From a virus, in IMG/VR virus record IMGVR_UViG_3300007640_009134, positions 1 to 50,999 of that record: a DNA stretch of 50,999 nt. The stretch is one strand, 5' to 3'. The translations under genes were made by a program, and so were the position numbers. Below the pieces are notes generated by a model. That model was not told the DNA's origin, ran no database searches, and saw nothing but the letters and a program-made list of their open reading frames with translations. Position 1 is the first letter of the stretch. Each line of letters starts with the position of its first letter. This document shows positions 17,776-26,627 of the stretch, in pieces.

Positions 17776-17982
17776 ATGACTAAAGAAGAATTAGACCATA
17801 TTGAAAAACAACTCTCTGATTTACAGAATATACCTAATAAAGAACTTATTAGTAGTATGGATATATTATCAACTGAGTTTGATACGTTAAAGGACTTGAT
17901 AATCAAACTAACTCATAATATTGATACAATTGAGAAGTATTATAATACGATTCTAAAGGAATACGACAAAAGAAATAACTAA
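17776..17982 (+). CDS. Hypothetical protein, 68 aa, coiled coil
   Basis: Not recognised. Nearly all helix with heptad-like Leu/Ile spacing (HIEKQLSDLQNI, LKDLIIKLTHNID). Two nt after the preceding stop and overlapping the hub gene by 1 nt, so it is likely a small assembly or chaperone-like partner of the neighbouring baseplate proteins. Confidence 0.55.
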   Translation: MTKEELDHIEKQLSDLQNIPNKELISSMDILSTEFDTLKDLIIKLTHNIDTIEKYYNTILKEYDKRNN

Positions 17983-19571
17983 TGAGTAAAGGACTAAAAG
18001 ATTCGGCAAGACGTAATTTATATTACGGAAAGGTTGTTGATAATATTGACCCTTTGATGTTGGGTCGTATAAGGGCTGAGGTTATTATTAAAAACCAACA
18101 GGATATTGAATTATCTGTACCTAACACAAATGTTAAAAACGGTGACAATATAAAAAAATGGTCTGAAAATGACCCTTTTGTAGTTTATCCATTATTACCT
18201 TATTTTTTATATCAAGTACCTGCAGTTGGCGAACTTGTTCAAATAATGTACGCTAATGATAATAATCAGTATCAAGACATATATTATATACAAGGAGCAT
18301 TCTCAAGTCCCGTTCAAACACCATTTGAACAAATAGAACCAGCCAAAGCTCTTACAGGTTTAGGACCTAGAATTAAACAATCTTTACCAATAAGAAACGT
18401 TGACGGTACAATACCAAAAAATACTAAGGGTATATTCCCTGAGCCTGGTGATAATGCCCTAATGGGTAGAGGAACAGCCGATGTAGTTGTAAAAAGAAAT
18501 AAAGAAAAAGGAGAAGATACTGTATTAATCAGAGCGGGTAAAACAGAAAAACTTGAAAGGAATGTATTGCCGGTTCAAAACATCAGAAGAGCATTTTCTC
18601 AAGTATCTCAATTCCAACAAAGAACAATACCTAGTACACCAACTAACATTATTTCTCAAAAAGTAGAAGCCAAATTAGTAAAAAAAATAATAGAATGGCA
18701 GATTTCTAATCCTGAAAATGGTTCTGACTCATATAGTGGGAATGTCATTCTATATACACTACCTGCAGAAGATAAGGTATTAACTAACTCTTTTGGTTTA
18801 CCAAATAATCCTTACCTAAATAAAGTTAGAGAATATGAAAGTAAATTTGATGACTTGTCAATGGACAATGCAATTAATTTCATAAATAACTTTATAAAAG
18901 GAGTTAATGATGGGAAAATTCCAAACGGTCCCCAACTATCAACAAATGGGGGTTGGGAGACTCAATATTTTCCGTTGTATGTGAGACCAGCATCGAGCAA
19001 TTATAAAGTAATGGTTTTAAATACAAGTACATCACAAGCAAAATTAAATGTGAATTTACTAACTATACCAACAGCCAGAAAAAATCTTACTAAGATAAAT
19101 AAATCAATCAAATTTAGTGAAGGTCAAAAACAATATGGTAATTTCTTAATGTCTTCACCAGGTGTTGTTGGTGTACAAAAAACTGTAAAAATACAAGAAA
19201 AACAAAACTTACAAGTGGTTGGGGAAAGACAAAGTGTTATTGTTGATGGTGCCGATAAGATTTATCTTTTATCACATGGTAGTAAAATACCAGGAAAAGA
19301 CGAGATAATTCTAAATGATACGTTATATGGTATCCCACAAGAATTTATTGAGAATACGATTGAACCAAACACGTCCTCAATGGTTAGAGGTGAAGAGTTA
19401 TTAAAATTACTAAATTACCTGATTCAATTTGTGTTTGCACATAGTCATGACTATCACAATGAATCCCCAAATACTAAGTGTCATGGTAGTGCACCATCTA
19501 AGGAAGATATCGACGCATTATTCGCATCTGCAAAAGAAACTATATTAAATACAAATATTCGTTTGAATTGA
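17982..19571 (+). CDS. Baseplate hub protein with gp5/VgrG-type OB-fold domain
   Basis: 529 residues. The N-terminus YYGKVVDNIDPLMLGRIRAEV has the conserved start of the gp5 OB-fold (G-x-V-x-x-x-x-DP-x-x-x-GR-x-R-V), followed by VPAVGELVQIMY as in gp5/VgrG OB domains. Unlike T4 gp5 no lysozyme domain is visible; lytic activity may lie in another protein such as the M23 endopeptidase. The C-terminus (EELLKLLNYLIQFVFAHSHDY) resembles the end of other T4-like hub proteins. The start overlaps the previous gene by 1 nt. Confidence 0.75.
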   Translation: MSKGLKDSARRNLYYGKVVDNIDPLMLGRIRAEVIIKNQQDIELSVPNTNVKNGDNIKKWSENDPFVVYPLLPYFLYQVPAVGELVQIMYANDNNQYQDIYYIQGAFSSPVQTPFEQIEPAKALTGLGPRIKQSLPIRNVDGTIPKNTKGIFPEPGDNALMGRGTADVVVKRNKEKGEDTVLIRAGKTEKLERNVLPVQNIRRAFSQVSQFQQRTIPSTPTNIISQKVEAKLVKKIIEWQISNPENGSDSYSGNVILYTLPAEDKVLTNSFGLPNNPYLNKVREYESKFDDLSMDNAINFINNFIKGVNDGKIPNGPQLSTNGGWETQYFPLYVRPASSNYKVMVLNTSTSQAKLNVNLLTIPTARKNLTKINKSIKFSEGQKQYGNFLMSSPGVVGVQKTVKIQEKQNLQVVGERQSVIVDGADKIYLLSHGSKIPGKDEIILNDTLYGIPQEFIENTIEPNTSSMVRGEELLKLLNYLIQFVFAHSHDYHNESPNTKCHGSAPSKEDIDALFASAKETILNTNIRLN

Positions 19572-19572
19572 T

Positions 19573-19580
19573 ATTTATTA
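19573..19580 (+). promoter_or_regulatory. Late-type TATTTATT box
   Basis: One-mismatch copy of the TATTTATA box, 12 nt before the ATG at 19593 and directly behind the hub gene stop. Confidence 0.4.
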
Positions 19581-19592
19581 TAAAAAGAGTAA

Positions 19593-21098
19593 ATGTCAGT
19601 TCACAAGTCATATTTTAACAGGAATAATACTATAATCTATAACTCATACACAAACACAGGTAGAAACCCTGTTACTGAGTTATATTTTGGAAGTGCTCAA
19701 GATACTTTAGCAACAAACGGATTCTCTCGTTTTATATTCAATATTGATTTATCACAACTTCAAGCCAAGATAGCCACGGGTGAAATATCAACAGGTTGTA
19801 CTGCGGATATGACACACGTACTAAATATGACTAACACATGTGCTTTTTCTGAAACTGAATTACTAAATACATACACCTCTGACGGTAGAAGAAGAGCAAC
19901 AAGTTTTGATTTGGTTTTATTTAGAATACCAAAAGTCTCAGGTACGACAGGAAATGCCCAAGAGTGGGACGAAGGGGTGGGTTATGATTTTTATGACTTC
20001 CAGACCACTCAAAATTCGTCCTACGGACAAAGTTCACCAACAAGTCCATTCAACGATAAAGCATTTTCAACAAGACCATCAAATTATTATCAAGCAACTA
20101 CTTTGAGTGGATGGTCACAAAACGGAATTTATGATAATACAAACTCAAATTCGATTTCAGGACTGAATTATTCAGGACTTACCATTGTTGACACACAACA
20201 CTTTGAATTTGGTGATGAAAACATTTCATTTGATATGACAAACGAGATAAACAATGTCTTATCGGGTGCAACTACTAATATTGTGGGATGGGGTATTGCT
20301 TACCTACCACAATTAGAAAATATAACAGGTCTTACCGAAAACTATTCTGTTGGTTTCTTTACAAGACACACACAAACTTTCTACGAACCATATCTACAGA
20401 CAACATATGATGATTTGGTTAATGATGATAGAAATTTATTTGTTGAGAATAAAACTAATAAATTATATCTATACGTTTATCAAAATGGTGATTTTGTGAA
20501 CTTGGATGGTAACCCAACAGTTAATATTCAAGATTCAAATGGTAATAATGTATATACAAATCTAACATCATGTTTGAGAAGTAAGGGGATATATGAAGTA
20601 TCAGTACCTCCAATCTCAGGATACACCACACCATGTATGTTTTACGACGTATGGTCAAGTGTTGTACTAAATGGTGTTAGTTTAGCTAATATCACAAATG
20701 AAGTTATATTACAACCATATACTAACTTGTATATAATTGGTCCTCAATCTAAAGAGCCAGCATTGTACGGATTCGATGTTTCAGGAATAAATCAAAATGA
20801 AAAAATCCTGAACACGGATATTAGAAAGGTGTCGGTGAATATAAAGAAAGCATATACTAGTAGACAACCATTATATAGAATACAAGCCGACTATAGGATT
20901 TATGTTAGAGAGGGTACTACTGAAGTACAAGTACAAGATTGGACACAACTAAGTAGAACACCAAACGAGTACTATTTTACTTTTGACACAAGAGATAAAA
21001 TACCTAACGAATATTTTATTGATATTAGAGTGTCAACAAGTGGTGAGAAAGATACTTATAAAAGACAAATACAATTTGAAATCGTAAATAAAAAATGA
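19593..21098 (+). CDS. Putative beta-rich virion structural protein, 501 aa
   Basis: No named family recognised. The sequence is rich in Asn, Thr, Ser, Tyr and Gly and poor in Lys, typical of beta-structured tail or baseplate proteins. Residues about 1-280 include FSRFIFNIDLSQ and WGIAYLPQ...FFTRHTQTFYEPYLQTTYDD, which resembles DNRLRE/carbohydrate-binding jelly-roll proteins; the C-terminal ~120 residues look like an Ig-like domain. Preceded by a late-type box and coupled by ATGA to the next gene. Possibly a baseplate wedge or short fibre component. Confidence 0.6.
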   Translation: MSVHKSYFNRNNTIIYNSYTNTGRNPVTELYFGSAQDTLATNGFSRFIFNIDLSQLQAKIATGEISTGCTADMTHVLNMTNTCAFSETELLNTYTSDGRRRATSFDLVLFRIPKVSGTTGNAQEWDEGVGYDFYDFQTTQNSSYGQSSPTSPFNDKAFSTRPSNYYQATTLSGWSQNGIYDNTNSNSISGLNYSGLTIVDTQHFEFGDENISFDMTNEINNVLSGATTNIVGWGIAYLPQLENITGLTENYSVGFFTRHTQTFYEPYLQTTYDDLVNDDRNLFVENKTNKLYLYVYQNGDFVNLDGNPTVNIQDSNGNNVYTNLTSCLRSKGIYEVSVPPISGYTTPCMFYDVWSSVVLNGVSLANITNEVILQPYTNLYIIGPQSKEPALYGFDVSGINQNEKILNTDIRKVSVNIKKAYTSRQPLYRIQADYRIYVREGTTEVQVQDWTQLSRTPNEYYFTFDTRDKIPNEYFIDIRVSTSGEKDTYKRQIQFEIVNKK

Positions 21099-21472
21099 AA
21101 AAAGTAGTAAAAATTACCGAATCAGAATTAGCTAAGTTAATTAAAAATGTATTATCTGAACAAGATAGTGATAGATATATGTTTTTCTCGAATTTGGAAC
21201 AAATGAGAAGACAGTGTGATTTATTATTAGATTTAGACAGAGGTATGATTGAATCTATATTAGATAATGGACATGATTGGGCACAGGACCACATTGCTGA
21301 AGCCAAAAATAATATGGACCAAGTCTTTGATTTCTTAATGAATGAAACTAATAAAGATGGTTCTGACATGATGGAGGAAAGTAAAAAAAAGACTGGTACT
21401 AAATTATGTGCAAGAGGTAAAGCCGCCGCTAAAGCAAAATTTGATGTGTATCCGTCAGCATACGCCAATTGA
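21095..21472 (+). CDS. Small phage protein with C-terminal CARGKAAAKAKFDVYPSAYAN motif, ended by in-frame TGA
   Basis: 125 residues. The N-terminus ITESELAKLIKNVLSE is a short helix common at the ends of T4-like phage proteins. The C-terminal CARGKAAAKAKF then VYPSAYAN is a recurring phage motif that normally continues with a Gly and then YAVQVCKG. Here the codon after AYAN is TGA, and the same frame continues for 24 codons with exactly that continuation to a TAA at 21545-21547. Either a GGA-to-TGA mutation shortened the protein or the stop is read through. ATGA overlap with the upstream gene. Confidence 0.65.
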   Translation: MKKVVKITESELAKLIKNVLSEQDSDRYMFFSNLEQMRRQCDLLLDLDRGMIESILDNGHDWAQDHIAEAKNNMDQVFDFLMNETNKDGSDMMEESKKKTGTKLCARGKAAAKAKFDVYPSAYAN

Positions 21473-21547
21473 TACGCAGTCCAAGTTTGTAAAGGTAAGA
21501 TGCCAGGACTCGATGGAAAAAAACATTGTTCAGGTTCCTACTGTTAA
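21473..21547 (+). pseudogene. Orphaned in-frame extension of the preceding gene beyond a TGA
   Basis: In frame with the gene ending at 21472. It encodes YAVQVCKGKMPGLDGKKHC and a short SGSYC end before TAA. It has no start codon of its own and carries three Cys and the conserved phage motif continuation, so it is the remnant, or read-through part, of the upstream protein. Confidence 0.6.
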
Positions 21548-21579
21548 TTTGTTAGTTTAGATTTTACTTTGTATATTTG
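21548..21579 (+). promoter_or_regulatory. Bacteroidota-type promoter TTTG-N20-TATATTTG
   Basis: TTTG at 21548-21551 and TATATTTG at 21572-21579 match the -33/-7 elements of Bacteroidota primary-sigma promoters with the same 20-nt spacing seen before tmRNA, the M20 peptidase and two tRNA genes. The ATG at 21597 follows 17 nt later. Confidence 0.7.
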
Positions 21580-21596
21580 TCCAACAAACAAATTTT

Positions 21597-22007
21597 ATGT
21601 CACGTAATAATTTACACAAGGTAAAAAGGGTCATTCAAAAACTTTATATAAAGGCTCATAAAAAATTTTCAATTACTGAAGAGAAATCAGTATATGAAAA
21701 TGACTGTATTAGAATTTGTAAAAAATTACTTAATTTACAAAATTCAATTTTACTTATTAGCCCAATATCTAACAAGCGATATATACGTAATGATGAACAT
21801 CAAATTTACATCATCATTGAAGGTAGGTCAGTGAATATTATTAACCACACATATTCATATGTTGTGTTTTTAGATGAAAAATCTTTAGAAAAACTATTAA
21901 ATATGTATAATACTGAGGTTGAGAAACGAAGAGAAGAATTCGAAAAAGAAATGACCTCAAATATCAAACATTCACTACAATCAATAATTCATTCAATCCA
22001 TGAGTAA
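21597..22007 (+). CDS. Hypothetical protein, 136 aa
   Basis: Not recognised. Basic N-terminus (HKVKRVIQKLYIKAHKKF), a central beta-rich part (ISNKRYIRNDEHQIYIIIEG) and a helical charged C-terminus. It has its own host-type promoter and overlaps the membrane-protein gene behind it by 8 nt, so it is probably expressed early and not part of the virion. Confidence 0.6.
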   Translation: MSRNNLHKVKRVIQKLYIKAHKKFSITEEKSVYENDCIRICKKLLNLQNSILLISPISNKRYIRNDEHQIYIIIEGRSVNIINHTYSYVVFLDEKSLEKLLNMYNTEVEKRREEFEKEMTSNIKHSLQSIIHSIHE

Positions 22008-22293
22008 GAAATTTAAAAATATTTTTATAAGTGGTTTGATATTGTTTGTTATTATACCATTGTCACTAATTTTTGTTACAATTGCTTACATTAATAGGGA
22101 AGACATGACAATATCATCAGAAAACGATGTTGAACCAAAAGGTACTGAAAAAATTATATATAAGGAAAAAGTTGTTACCGATACAGTTTATGTAACTAAA
22201 ACACAAGTTTGTAATAAAAAACATTGTGATGATATACATCAACCTTCAGTCCCTGAACCTACTAAAGTTGTTGTTAGTGATTCTGCTCAATAG
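22000..22293 (+). CDS. Small single-span membrane protein, 97 aa
   Basis: One membrane helix near the N-terminus (about residues 9-30: ISGLILFVIIPLSLIFVTIA) after a basic start, then a soluble tail with a KEKVVTDTVYVTKTQVC segment and two Cys (CNKKHC). The tail resembles the spacer regions of phage Rz-like or inner-membrane accessory proteins, but no lipobox or holin signature is visible. Its 3' end overlaps the convergent minus-strand gene by 20 nt. Confidence 0.6.
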   Translation: MSKKFKNIFISGLILFVIIPLSLIFVTIAYINREDMTISSENDVEPKGTEKIIYKEKVVTDTVYVTKTQVCNKKHCDDIHQPSVPEPTKVVVSDSAQ

Positions 22294-22651
22294 ATTCTTG
22301 TAACACTTTTAGAATTAAATCCCTAACACTTTCTTTTTTTGGCTTGTAGGAAGTCATGACAGGTTTTTGACCTTTTCCTGATTGGGTGTCTTTCTTTTCT
22401 GCGGCACGTTTTTGTCTGCAAGCCGCCTTTTTTTCCGCATCACTCATTTTTCCAGCAACACCTGCAGCTCTACATTTTGGATACGCACCATCCTCCGCTG
22501 ATTTTCTACCACATGGTGGATGTTTACCGTCAACTTTACGACAAATATTAACCCAAGGACCTTTAGGTTGTTTACTTCCTTTTGGTTTTTTCTTTTTACC
22601 AAACCAAACTGCTAAATCTTCAGATAAAATATTGTTTAGTCTTTCTTCCAT
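22274..22651 (-). CDS. Cys/Lys-rich phage protein (DUF6321-like)
   Basis: 125 residues. The core WFGKKKKPKGSKQPKGPW, then VNICRKVDGKHPPCGRK and AYPKCRA.. with evenly spaced Cys is a pattern repeated in many T4-like phage small proteins (the DUF6321-like type). The C-terminal VRDLILKVLQE helix is another common phage tail-piece. It may bind metal or nucleic acid (strongly basic). An exact late-type box lies 13 nt before its start. Confidence 0.6.
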   Translation of the reverse strand: MEERLNNILSEDLAVWFGKKKKPKGSKQPKGPWVNICRKVDGKHPPCGRKSAEDGAYPKCRAAGVAGKMSDAEKKAACRQKRAAEKKDTQSGKGQKPVMTSYKPKKESVRDLILKVLQESIEQNH

Positions 22652-22664
22652 TTTACTATATTAC

Positions 22665-22672
22665 TATAAATA
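22665..22672 (-). promoter_or_regulatory. Late-type TATTTATA box (minus strand)
   Basis: Exact TATTTATA on the minus strand, 13 nt upstream of the gene starting at 22651. Read on the plus strand it is TATAAATA, 4 nt before the ATG at 22677, so it could serve either gene. Confidence 0.4.
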
Positions 22673-22676
22673 TACC

Positions 22677-22910
22677 ATGAAAGAAAAAGGAATTTTATTT
22701 AACGCTATCGAATATCAGTCAATTGACGATTACGAGGCTTTTGTAGAAAAAATGGATGGACATCAATCTGAATATATTATTAGATTAGCATTAGAGTTAG
22801 CAAACTCAAATGGAATCTATACCTTAGAAGAATGTGAAGTTATATCTAAGTCATTACGAGTTATTACAGATGACAGAAAACGAGAAAATATCAAGAATAG
22901 TACAGATTGA
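22677..22910 (+). CDS. Hypothetical protein, 77 aa
   Basis: Not recognised. Starts at the ATG right after the TATAAATA sequence; mostly helical with EYIIRLALELANSNGIYTLEE. Its end overlaps the next gene by 41 nt in another frame. Confidence 0.5.
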   Translation: MKEKGILFNAIEYQSIDDYEAFVEKMDGHQSEYIIRLALELANSNGIYTLEECEVISKSLRVITDDRKRENIKNSTD

Positions 22911-23049
22911 GTATAGAATACTTAAAGCTGTAATGAATGGTCACAAAGCATTCATTGGTGATGAATTCCAAAAAGATAGGGATGAAATGATTAAGTTAAG
23001 ATGTGAACTATATCCAAGAAACACTTATTGTATTGGGCAAAGTAAATAA
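22870..23049 (+). CDS. Hypothetical protein, 59 aa
   Basis: Not recognised. Begins MTENEKISRIVQIEYRILKAVMNG; contains two late Cys (LRCELYPRNTYCIG). A strong hairpin terminator starts right after its stop, which supports it being the end of a real transcription unit. An earlier in-frame start would extend the overlap with the preceding gene and is less likely. Confidence 0.5.
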   Translation: MTENEKISRIVQIEYRILKAVMNGHKAFIGDEFQKDRDEMIKLRCELYPRNTYCIGQSK

Positions 23050-23050
23050 A

Positions 23051-23075
23051 AAAGGGGACCGTAAGGTCCCCTTTG
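23051..23075. terminator. Bidirectional rho-independent terminator
   Basis: Stem GGGGACC / GGTCCCC with GTAA loop, flanked by A-rich sequence on the left and T on the right. It lies between convergent genes (59-aa gene, plus; major capsid, minus) and can stop transcripts from both. Confidence 0.85.
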
Positions 23076-23096
23076 AGTTTATCACTATTGTGAAGA

Positions 23097-24911
23097 TTAT
23101 CTCAACTCGTTCAAGTCGAATGTTCTAACACCATCAACTGTGATTTTACCGTAGAAACGGTTATTCACCATCTTCTTAGCGTATCTTGTCATGATACCCT
23201 TGATTGGAGTGAAGTTGAATGGGTTATACATAGTTGGAGTCAACTGAAGAGGTACATATGGTGCGTAAATGTAACCTGTATCAAGTAAAGATGTTCCTTT
23301 GTGACCCATCAACACAGTGTTTGCTGGGAAATAAGGGTCTCTATAAACTTGATATCTACCGCTCAATGTACCAACTCTTTCAATACCCATGTTGTATTGG
23401 TCTTGGTCAGGTGCTGCATTTGAAACGTGGAAGTACTCCAAGTCGTCAAAAATTGCACTGATTTCAGAAGAAACAACAATCCAGTTAGCTCCACCTCTCA
23501 ACGTTGATTTGTGGATTTGTGCTGAAATTTGGTTGATAGCAGTGATAAGAGTTTGGTTCCAGTCCTTCTGTGTATAAGGTACTGCATTTGAACCTAATCT
23601 CTTCCATCCGTTATAATCCCATCTCAATGACCAAGATGCTCCTTGTCTCAAATCTCTTAAGATTTCACGGTCAATCTCAGCTGCAACTTGCTCTGACAAC
23701 AATGCTGTCAATTCAGCTTCAGCGTCGATGTTGTGGAAAGCAGCAACGTCTTGAGCTAATTCAGGAGACCATTGAGCTCTAAGTTTTCTTTCTGTAACTG
23801 ATACTGTTACTGACTGAAGGTCAAAAGAAACTTCACCAATTTGGTCTTCAAATTCTAATGTATCATATACTCTATACAAGATGTTGAAACAGTTCTCAGA
23901 GTCCTCTGTTACAGCAGCACCTGTTGTAGATGCGAATGTTGAACCTGAATAACCGTCCAATGAATCAGCACCTACAGCGCATGGTACTTGTAAGTCAACT
24001 TCCAAGTACATTACACCGTCAGCAGTACAAATATCATCATAATAGTTAGTATTTGCACCTGCAAATGGTGTGTAAGATGCTTGTGTACCGTATTCAACAA
24101 TACCCTTACCATATTTCTGAGTCACAACTCTATAAAGATATGGGTTAGCAGTGTTACCTGAAGTTGTGTTGTTATTTGCATTACCAACAATCTTCAAACC
24201 AGCTAAGAATGATTCTGTATCTTGTAAGTTTCCGTCAGGACCGATAAGTTTACCTTGACCTGCACTTGAGAAACCTGAGATACCAATCAATACTTTTCTA
24301 TAAACGTCACTTGTGTACGCAGATGCAATCAACTGACCATTGTCCCAAGCCATTGATGTAGCAGCAACTGTAACAGCTGTCCACTGACCTTTAGAATAGT
24401 CAAATAACCCTGGAGGGTCCAAATCAGGTGTGTTACCTTCGTAGAACAAGTCATACAAGTTCTTATTGAATGGTGTTCCTGAAGTATAACCAGCGTTAGG
24501 ACTACCTGGGTAGTTACCTGGTGAACCTACTGGTGCGTAGTGTACACCTGAATAAGTTGCAGTTCCACCTGAATAACCTTGGATTTGAGGTACAAAATAG
24601 AACAATTTACCGATTGGTAAGTTCATAGCTTGTACAGAAACGATATCGTTTGCTAATAATTTTGAGAATACTCTTCTCACGATTGGGAATACAACAGTTT
24701 CAAAAGAACCTGAATCGTTTGATGATGAAGCCTCGTTGATAAGGTGAGACGCTTGGTTCTCATACAACTGTGCAACGTTCTCCTTCAAGTGACCATTCAA
24801 TCCCTCTAAGAAACCTAATTTATCCCATTTGTTGATTGTGTCTTCTTTGATAACTTTCAAGTGCTTAAGACCGATGTTACCAACAAGACCGCTTTCTAAT
24901 AATGCTCCCAT
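23097..24911 (-). CDS. Major capsid protein, T4 gp23-like
   Basis: 604 residues; T4 gp23 is 521. The N-terminus KWDKLGFLEGLNGHLKENVAQLYENQA then FPIVRRVFSKLLANDIVSVQAM is the gp23 signature. HLINE/ASSS at residues 57-64 fits the prohead protease consensus (I/L-x-x-E), predicting cleavage after E60, close to T4 gp23 processing at E65. It forms the capsid shell. It is last in the order gp20, gp21, gp22, gp23. Codon choice looks more GC-leaning and more regular than in its neighbours, consistent with very high expression. Confidence 0.93.
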   Translation of the reverse strand: MGALLESGLVGNIGLKHLKVIKEDTINKWDKLGFLEGLNGHLKENVAQLYENQASHLINEASSSNDSGSFETVVFPIVRRVFSKLLANDIVSVQAMNLPIGKLFYFVPQIQGYSGGTATYSGVHYAPVGSPGNYPGSPNAGYTSGTPFNKNLYDLFYEGNTPDLDPPGLFDYSKGQWTAVTVAATSMAWDNGQLIASAYTSDVYRKVLIGISGFSSAGQGKLIGPDGNLQDTESFLAGLKIVGNANNNTTSGNTANPYLYRVVTQKYGKGIVEYGTQASYTPFAGANTNYYDDICTADGVMYLEVDLQVPCAVGADSLDGYSGSTFASTTGAAVTEDSENCFNILYRVYDTLEFEDQIGEVSFDLQSVTVSVTERKLRAQWSPELAQDVAAFHNIDAEAELTALLSEQVAAEIDREILRDLRQGASWSLRWDYNGWKRLGSNAVPYTQKDWNQTLITAINQISAQIHKSTLRGGANWIVVSSEISAIFDDLEYFHVSNAAPDQDQYNMGIERVGTLSGRYQVYRDPYFPANTVLMGHKGTSLLDTGYIYAPYVPLQLTPTMYNPFNFTPIKGIMTRYAKKMVNNRFYGKITVDGVRTFDLNELR

Positions 24912-24942
24912 TTTAGTATTTATTTGTTTTTTTGTTTTATTT

Positions 24943-26472
24943 TTATTTTATTTTTTGCATGAGGTCCTTCATTCTTAAGAATTGAGGATTCTCATAAGTT
25001 TTTGATTCAATCAAACTTTGAGCTGAACCTGAAGATGGTGCCTTGTCAATAATCTTTTCAACAGATTCTGTTACAACATCAGCATTACTTCCTGACAACT
25101 CTTCTTTTATTTGTTTGTAGAGGTTCTTTGACTCTTTCATTGTTTCAGCATCGTCAAATCTTCTTAAGATGTTAATTTTCTCCTTCTTAGTTGTAGAGTG
25201 TTCTGTGAACAATCTTGTTGCGTAAGCTAAGTTTGAGTTGAAAACTGCAACTTCTTGTAATTTTTCTCTGAAGATATTCAATGCTTTACGGTACTCTTCA
25301 TTTTTTTCATTGAGTTTAGAAACTTCTGTTTTCAATTTCTCGTTTTCATAAACGTGATTTCTGTTATTAGTAATTCCTTTTCTCAATCCACGACCTTCTT
25401 TAGAACCAAAACCATAAGTTCTAGCTGCTTCTTTGGTTTCTTCGTAATCGATATCACCTTCTTCTTTAGCTGTTTCTTTTCTCTTAGGTCCTTTTCCATG
25501 GTGTCCGACTTTTTCCAAGGTTCCTTTAATGTCACCTTTTCTTCCGCCACGTTCCATCATTTCACCATCTTCATCTTCTTCTTTCATTTCGCCTTTTACA
25601 AATTTCTTTGCTTCAGATGAAGATTTACCTTTAGGTCCTTTATGAATGTTTTCACCACTAAATGAAACTTTTTTAGGTCCGTTTCCTGTTTTACCTTTTG
25701 GTGTTATAGTCATTTTTGCCTCTTCGACTTTTTCAGGTGAATAAGATTCATCACCTTCTTCCATTTCGTCCTCTTCGTCCATTTCAAGTTCATAGACCAT
25801 GTTTTCGTCGTCAGACTCATTCCATTCTTCGTCCATGTCCTCTTCATCAAACTCAATTTCGAAAACAAGCTCTTCGTCTGGGTCATCTTCGTTATCTCTT
25901 TCTGGGTCAACTTTGAAATCAACGTCAACTTCAGAAGGGTCTAATCCACCATCACCGAATAATTCATCCATGATAGCGTCTAAACTATCGTCTTCATCTA
26001 TTTCCATTTCTTCCATTTCTTCAGATTCTCCTAATTGAACGATATACTCAACGTCTTCATCATTATCAGTAATGTGAACTTCATCATCATCCTGTGTAAC
26101 AATAACTCCGTCTTCGTCACTCATTCTCTTAAAGATTTTTAAGATTTCCTCATCAGACACGTCTGTCAAGTCGATGGGTTCTTCGGAATCAGTATCCATG
26201 TCCATGTCAATATCCATGTCCATATCAACTTCATCTTCATTATCAGTATCCATATCCATGTCTTCGTCACCGGCTGGTTCCAAATCCATATCAATATCAA
26301 CGTCTGTGTCAACCTCATCATCATCTTGTTCAGACAGAGATTCCTTTACTAACTGAGAGATTTCTTCCTTCATGGTCGAAGCAAGTATTCCTTTTGCATT
26401 TTCAGAAACAATAGATTCCAAATTTTTCATTTGGATTAATGCTTCTTCAACAATGTTTTTCTTTTCAGACAT
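24943..26472 (-). CDS. Prohead scaffold protein, gp22-like, with Asp-Met repeats
   Basis: 509 residues in the exact position of T4 gp22, between protease and capsid genes. The C-terminal ~130 residues (NEKLKTEVSKLNEKNEEYRKALNIFREKLQEVAVFNSNLAYATRLF) are coiled coil with the gp22-like FNSNLAYATRLF motif. Residues about 50-260 are extremely acidic, including alternating Asp-Met runs (DMDMDIDMDMD), and T4 gp22 (269 aa) lacks such an expansion. It should form the inner core of the prohead and be degraded by the protease; the acidic part may mimic DNA inside the prohead. Confidence 0.8.
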   Translation of the reverse strand: MSEKKNIVEEALIQMKNLESIVSENAKGILASTMKEEISQLVKESLSEQDDDEVDTDVDIDMDLEPAGDEDMDMDTDNEDEVDMDMDIDMDMDTDSEEPIDLTDVSDEEILKIFKRMSDEDGVIVTQDDDEVHITDNDEDVEYIVQLGESEEMEEMEIDEDDSLDAIMDELFGDGGLDPSEVDVDFKVDPERDNEDDPDEELVFEIEFDEEDMDEEWNESDDENMVYELEMDEEDEMEEGDESYSPEKVEEAKMTITPKGKTGNGPKKVSFSGENIHKGPKGKSSSEAKKFVKGEMKEEDEDGEMMERGGRKGDIKGTLEKVGHHGKGPKRKETAKEEGDIDYEETKEAARTYGFGSKEGRGLRKGITNNRNHVYENEKLKTEVSKLNEKNEEYRKALNIFREKLQEVAVFNSNLAYATRLFTEHSTTKKEKINILRRFDDAETMKESKNLYKQIKEELSGSNADVVTESVEKIIDKAPSSGSAQSLIESKTYENPQFLRMKDLMQKIK

Positions 26473-26494
26473 ATTTTTATGCTATATTTTACAT

Positions 26495-26502
26495 AATAAA
26501 TA
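26495..26502 (-). promoter_or_regulatory. Late-type TATTTATT box before the scaffold gene
   Basis: One-mismatch minus-strand copy of the late-type box, 22 nt upstream of the start at 26472. Confidence 0.4.
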
Positions 26503-26574
26503 TATCCAAACACCAAAAAATATTGATTTTCATGGTGTTCGGACAAAAAATATTACTATTATAAATATTATTAA

Positions 26575-26603
26575 AACAAAAAAACTCGGAGTTTCCTCCG
26601 AGT
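26575..26603 (-). terminator. Rho-independent terminator
   Basis: Stem ACTCGGAG / CTCCGAGT with a 4-nt loop (26584-26603), followed on the minus strand by a run of seven T. It ends the small gene at 26628-26837 and separates it from the scaffold gene. Confidence 0.8.
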
Positions 26604-26627
26604 CTAATTATTCAATACGTTTTATTT

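Noticed and set aside
21470-21472. TGA read as glycine or tryptophan (alternative genetic code)
   Set aside because: Many other genes here end at TGA, often in ATGA overlaps with the next start, so TGA is a working stop. Only this one gene shows an interrupted motif.
25799-26356. Plus-strand open frames opposite the scaffold gene, rich in Ser and Met
   Set aside because: They are the complement of the repetitive Asp/Met/Glu codons of the scaffold gene, overlap it fully, and have no start context or domain.
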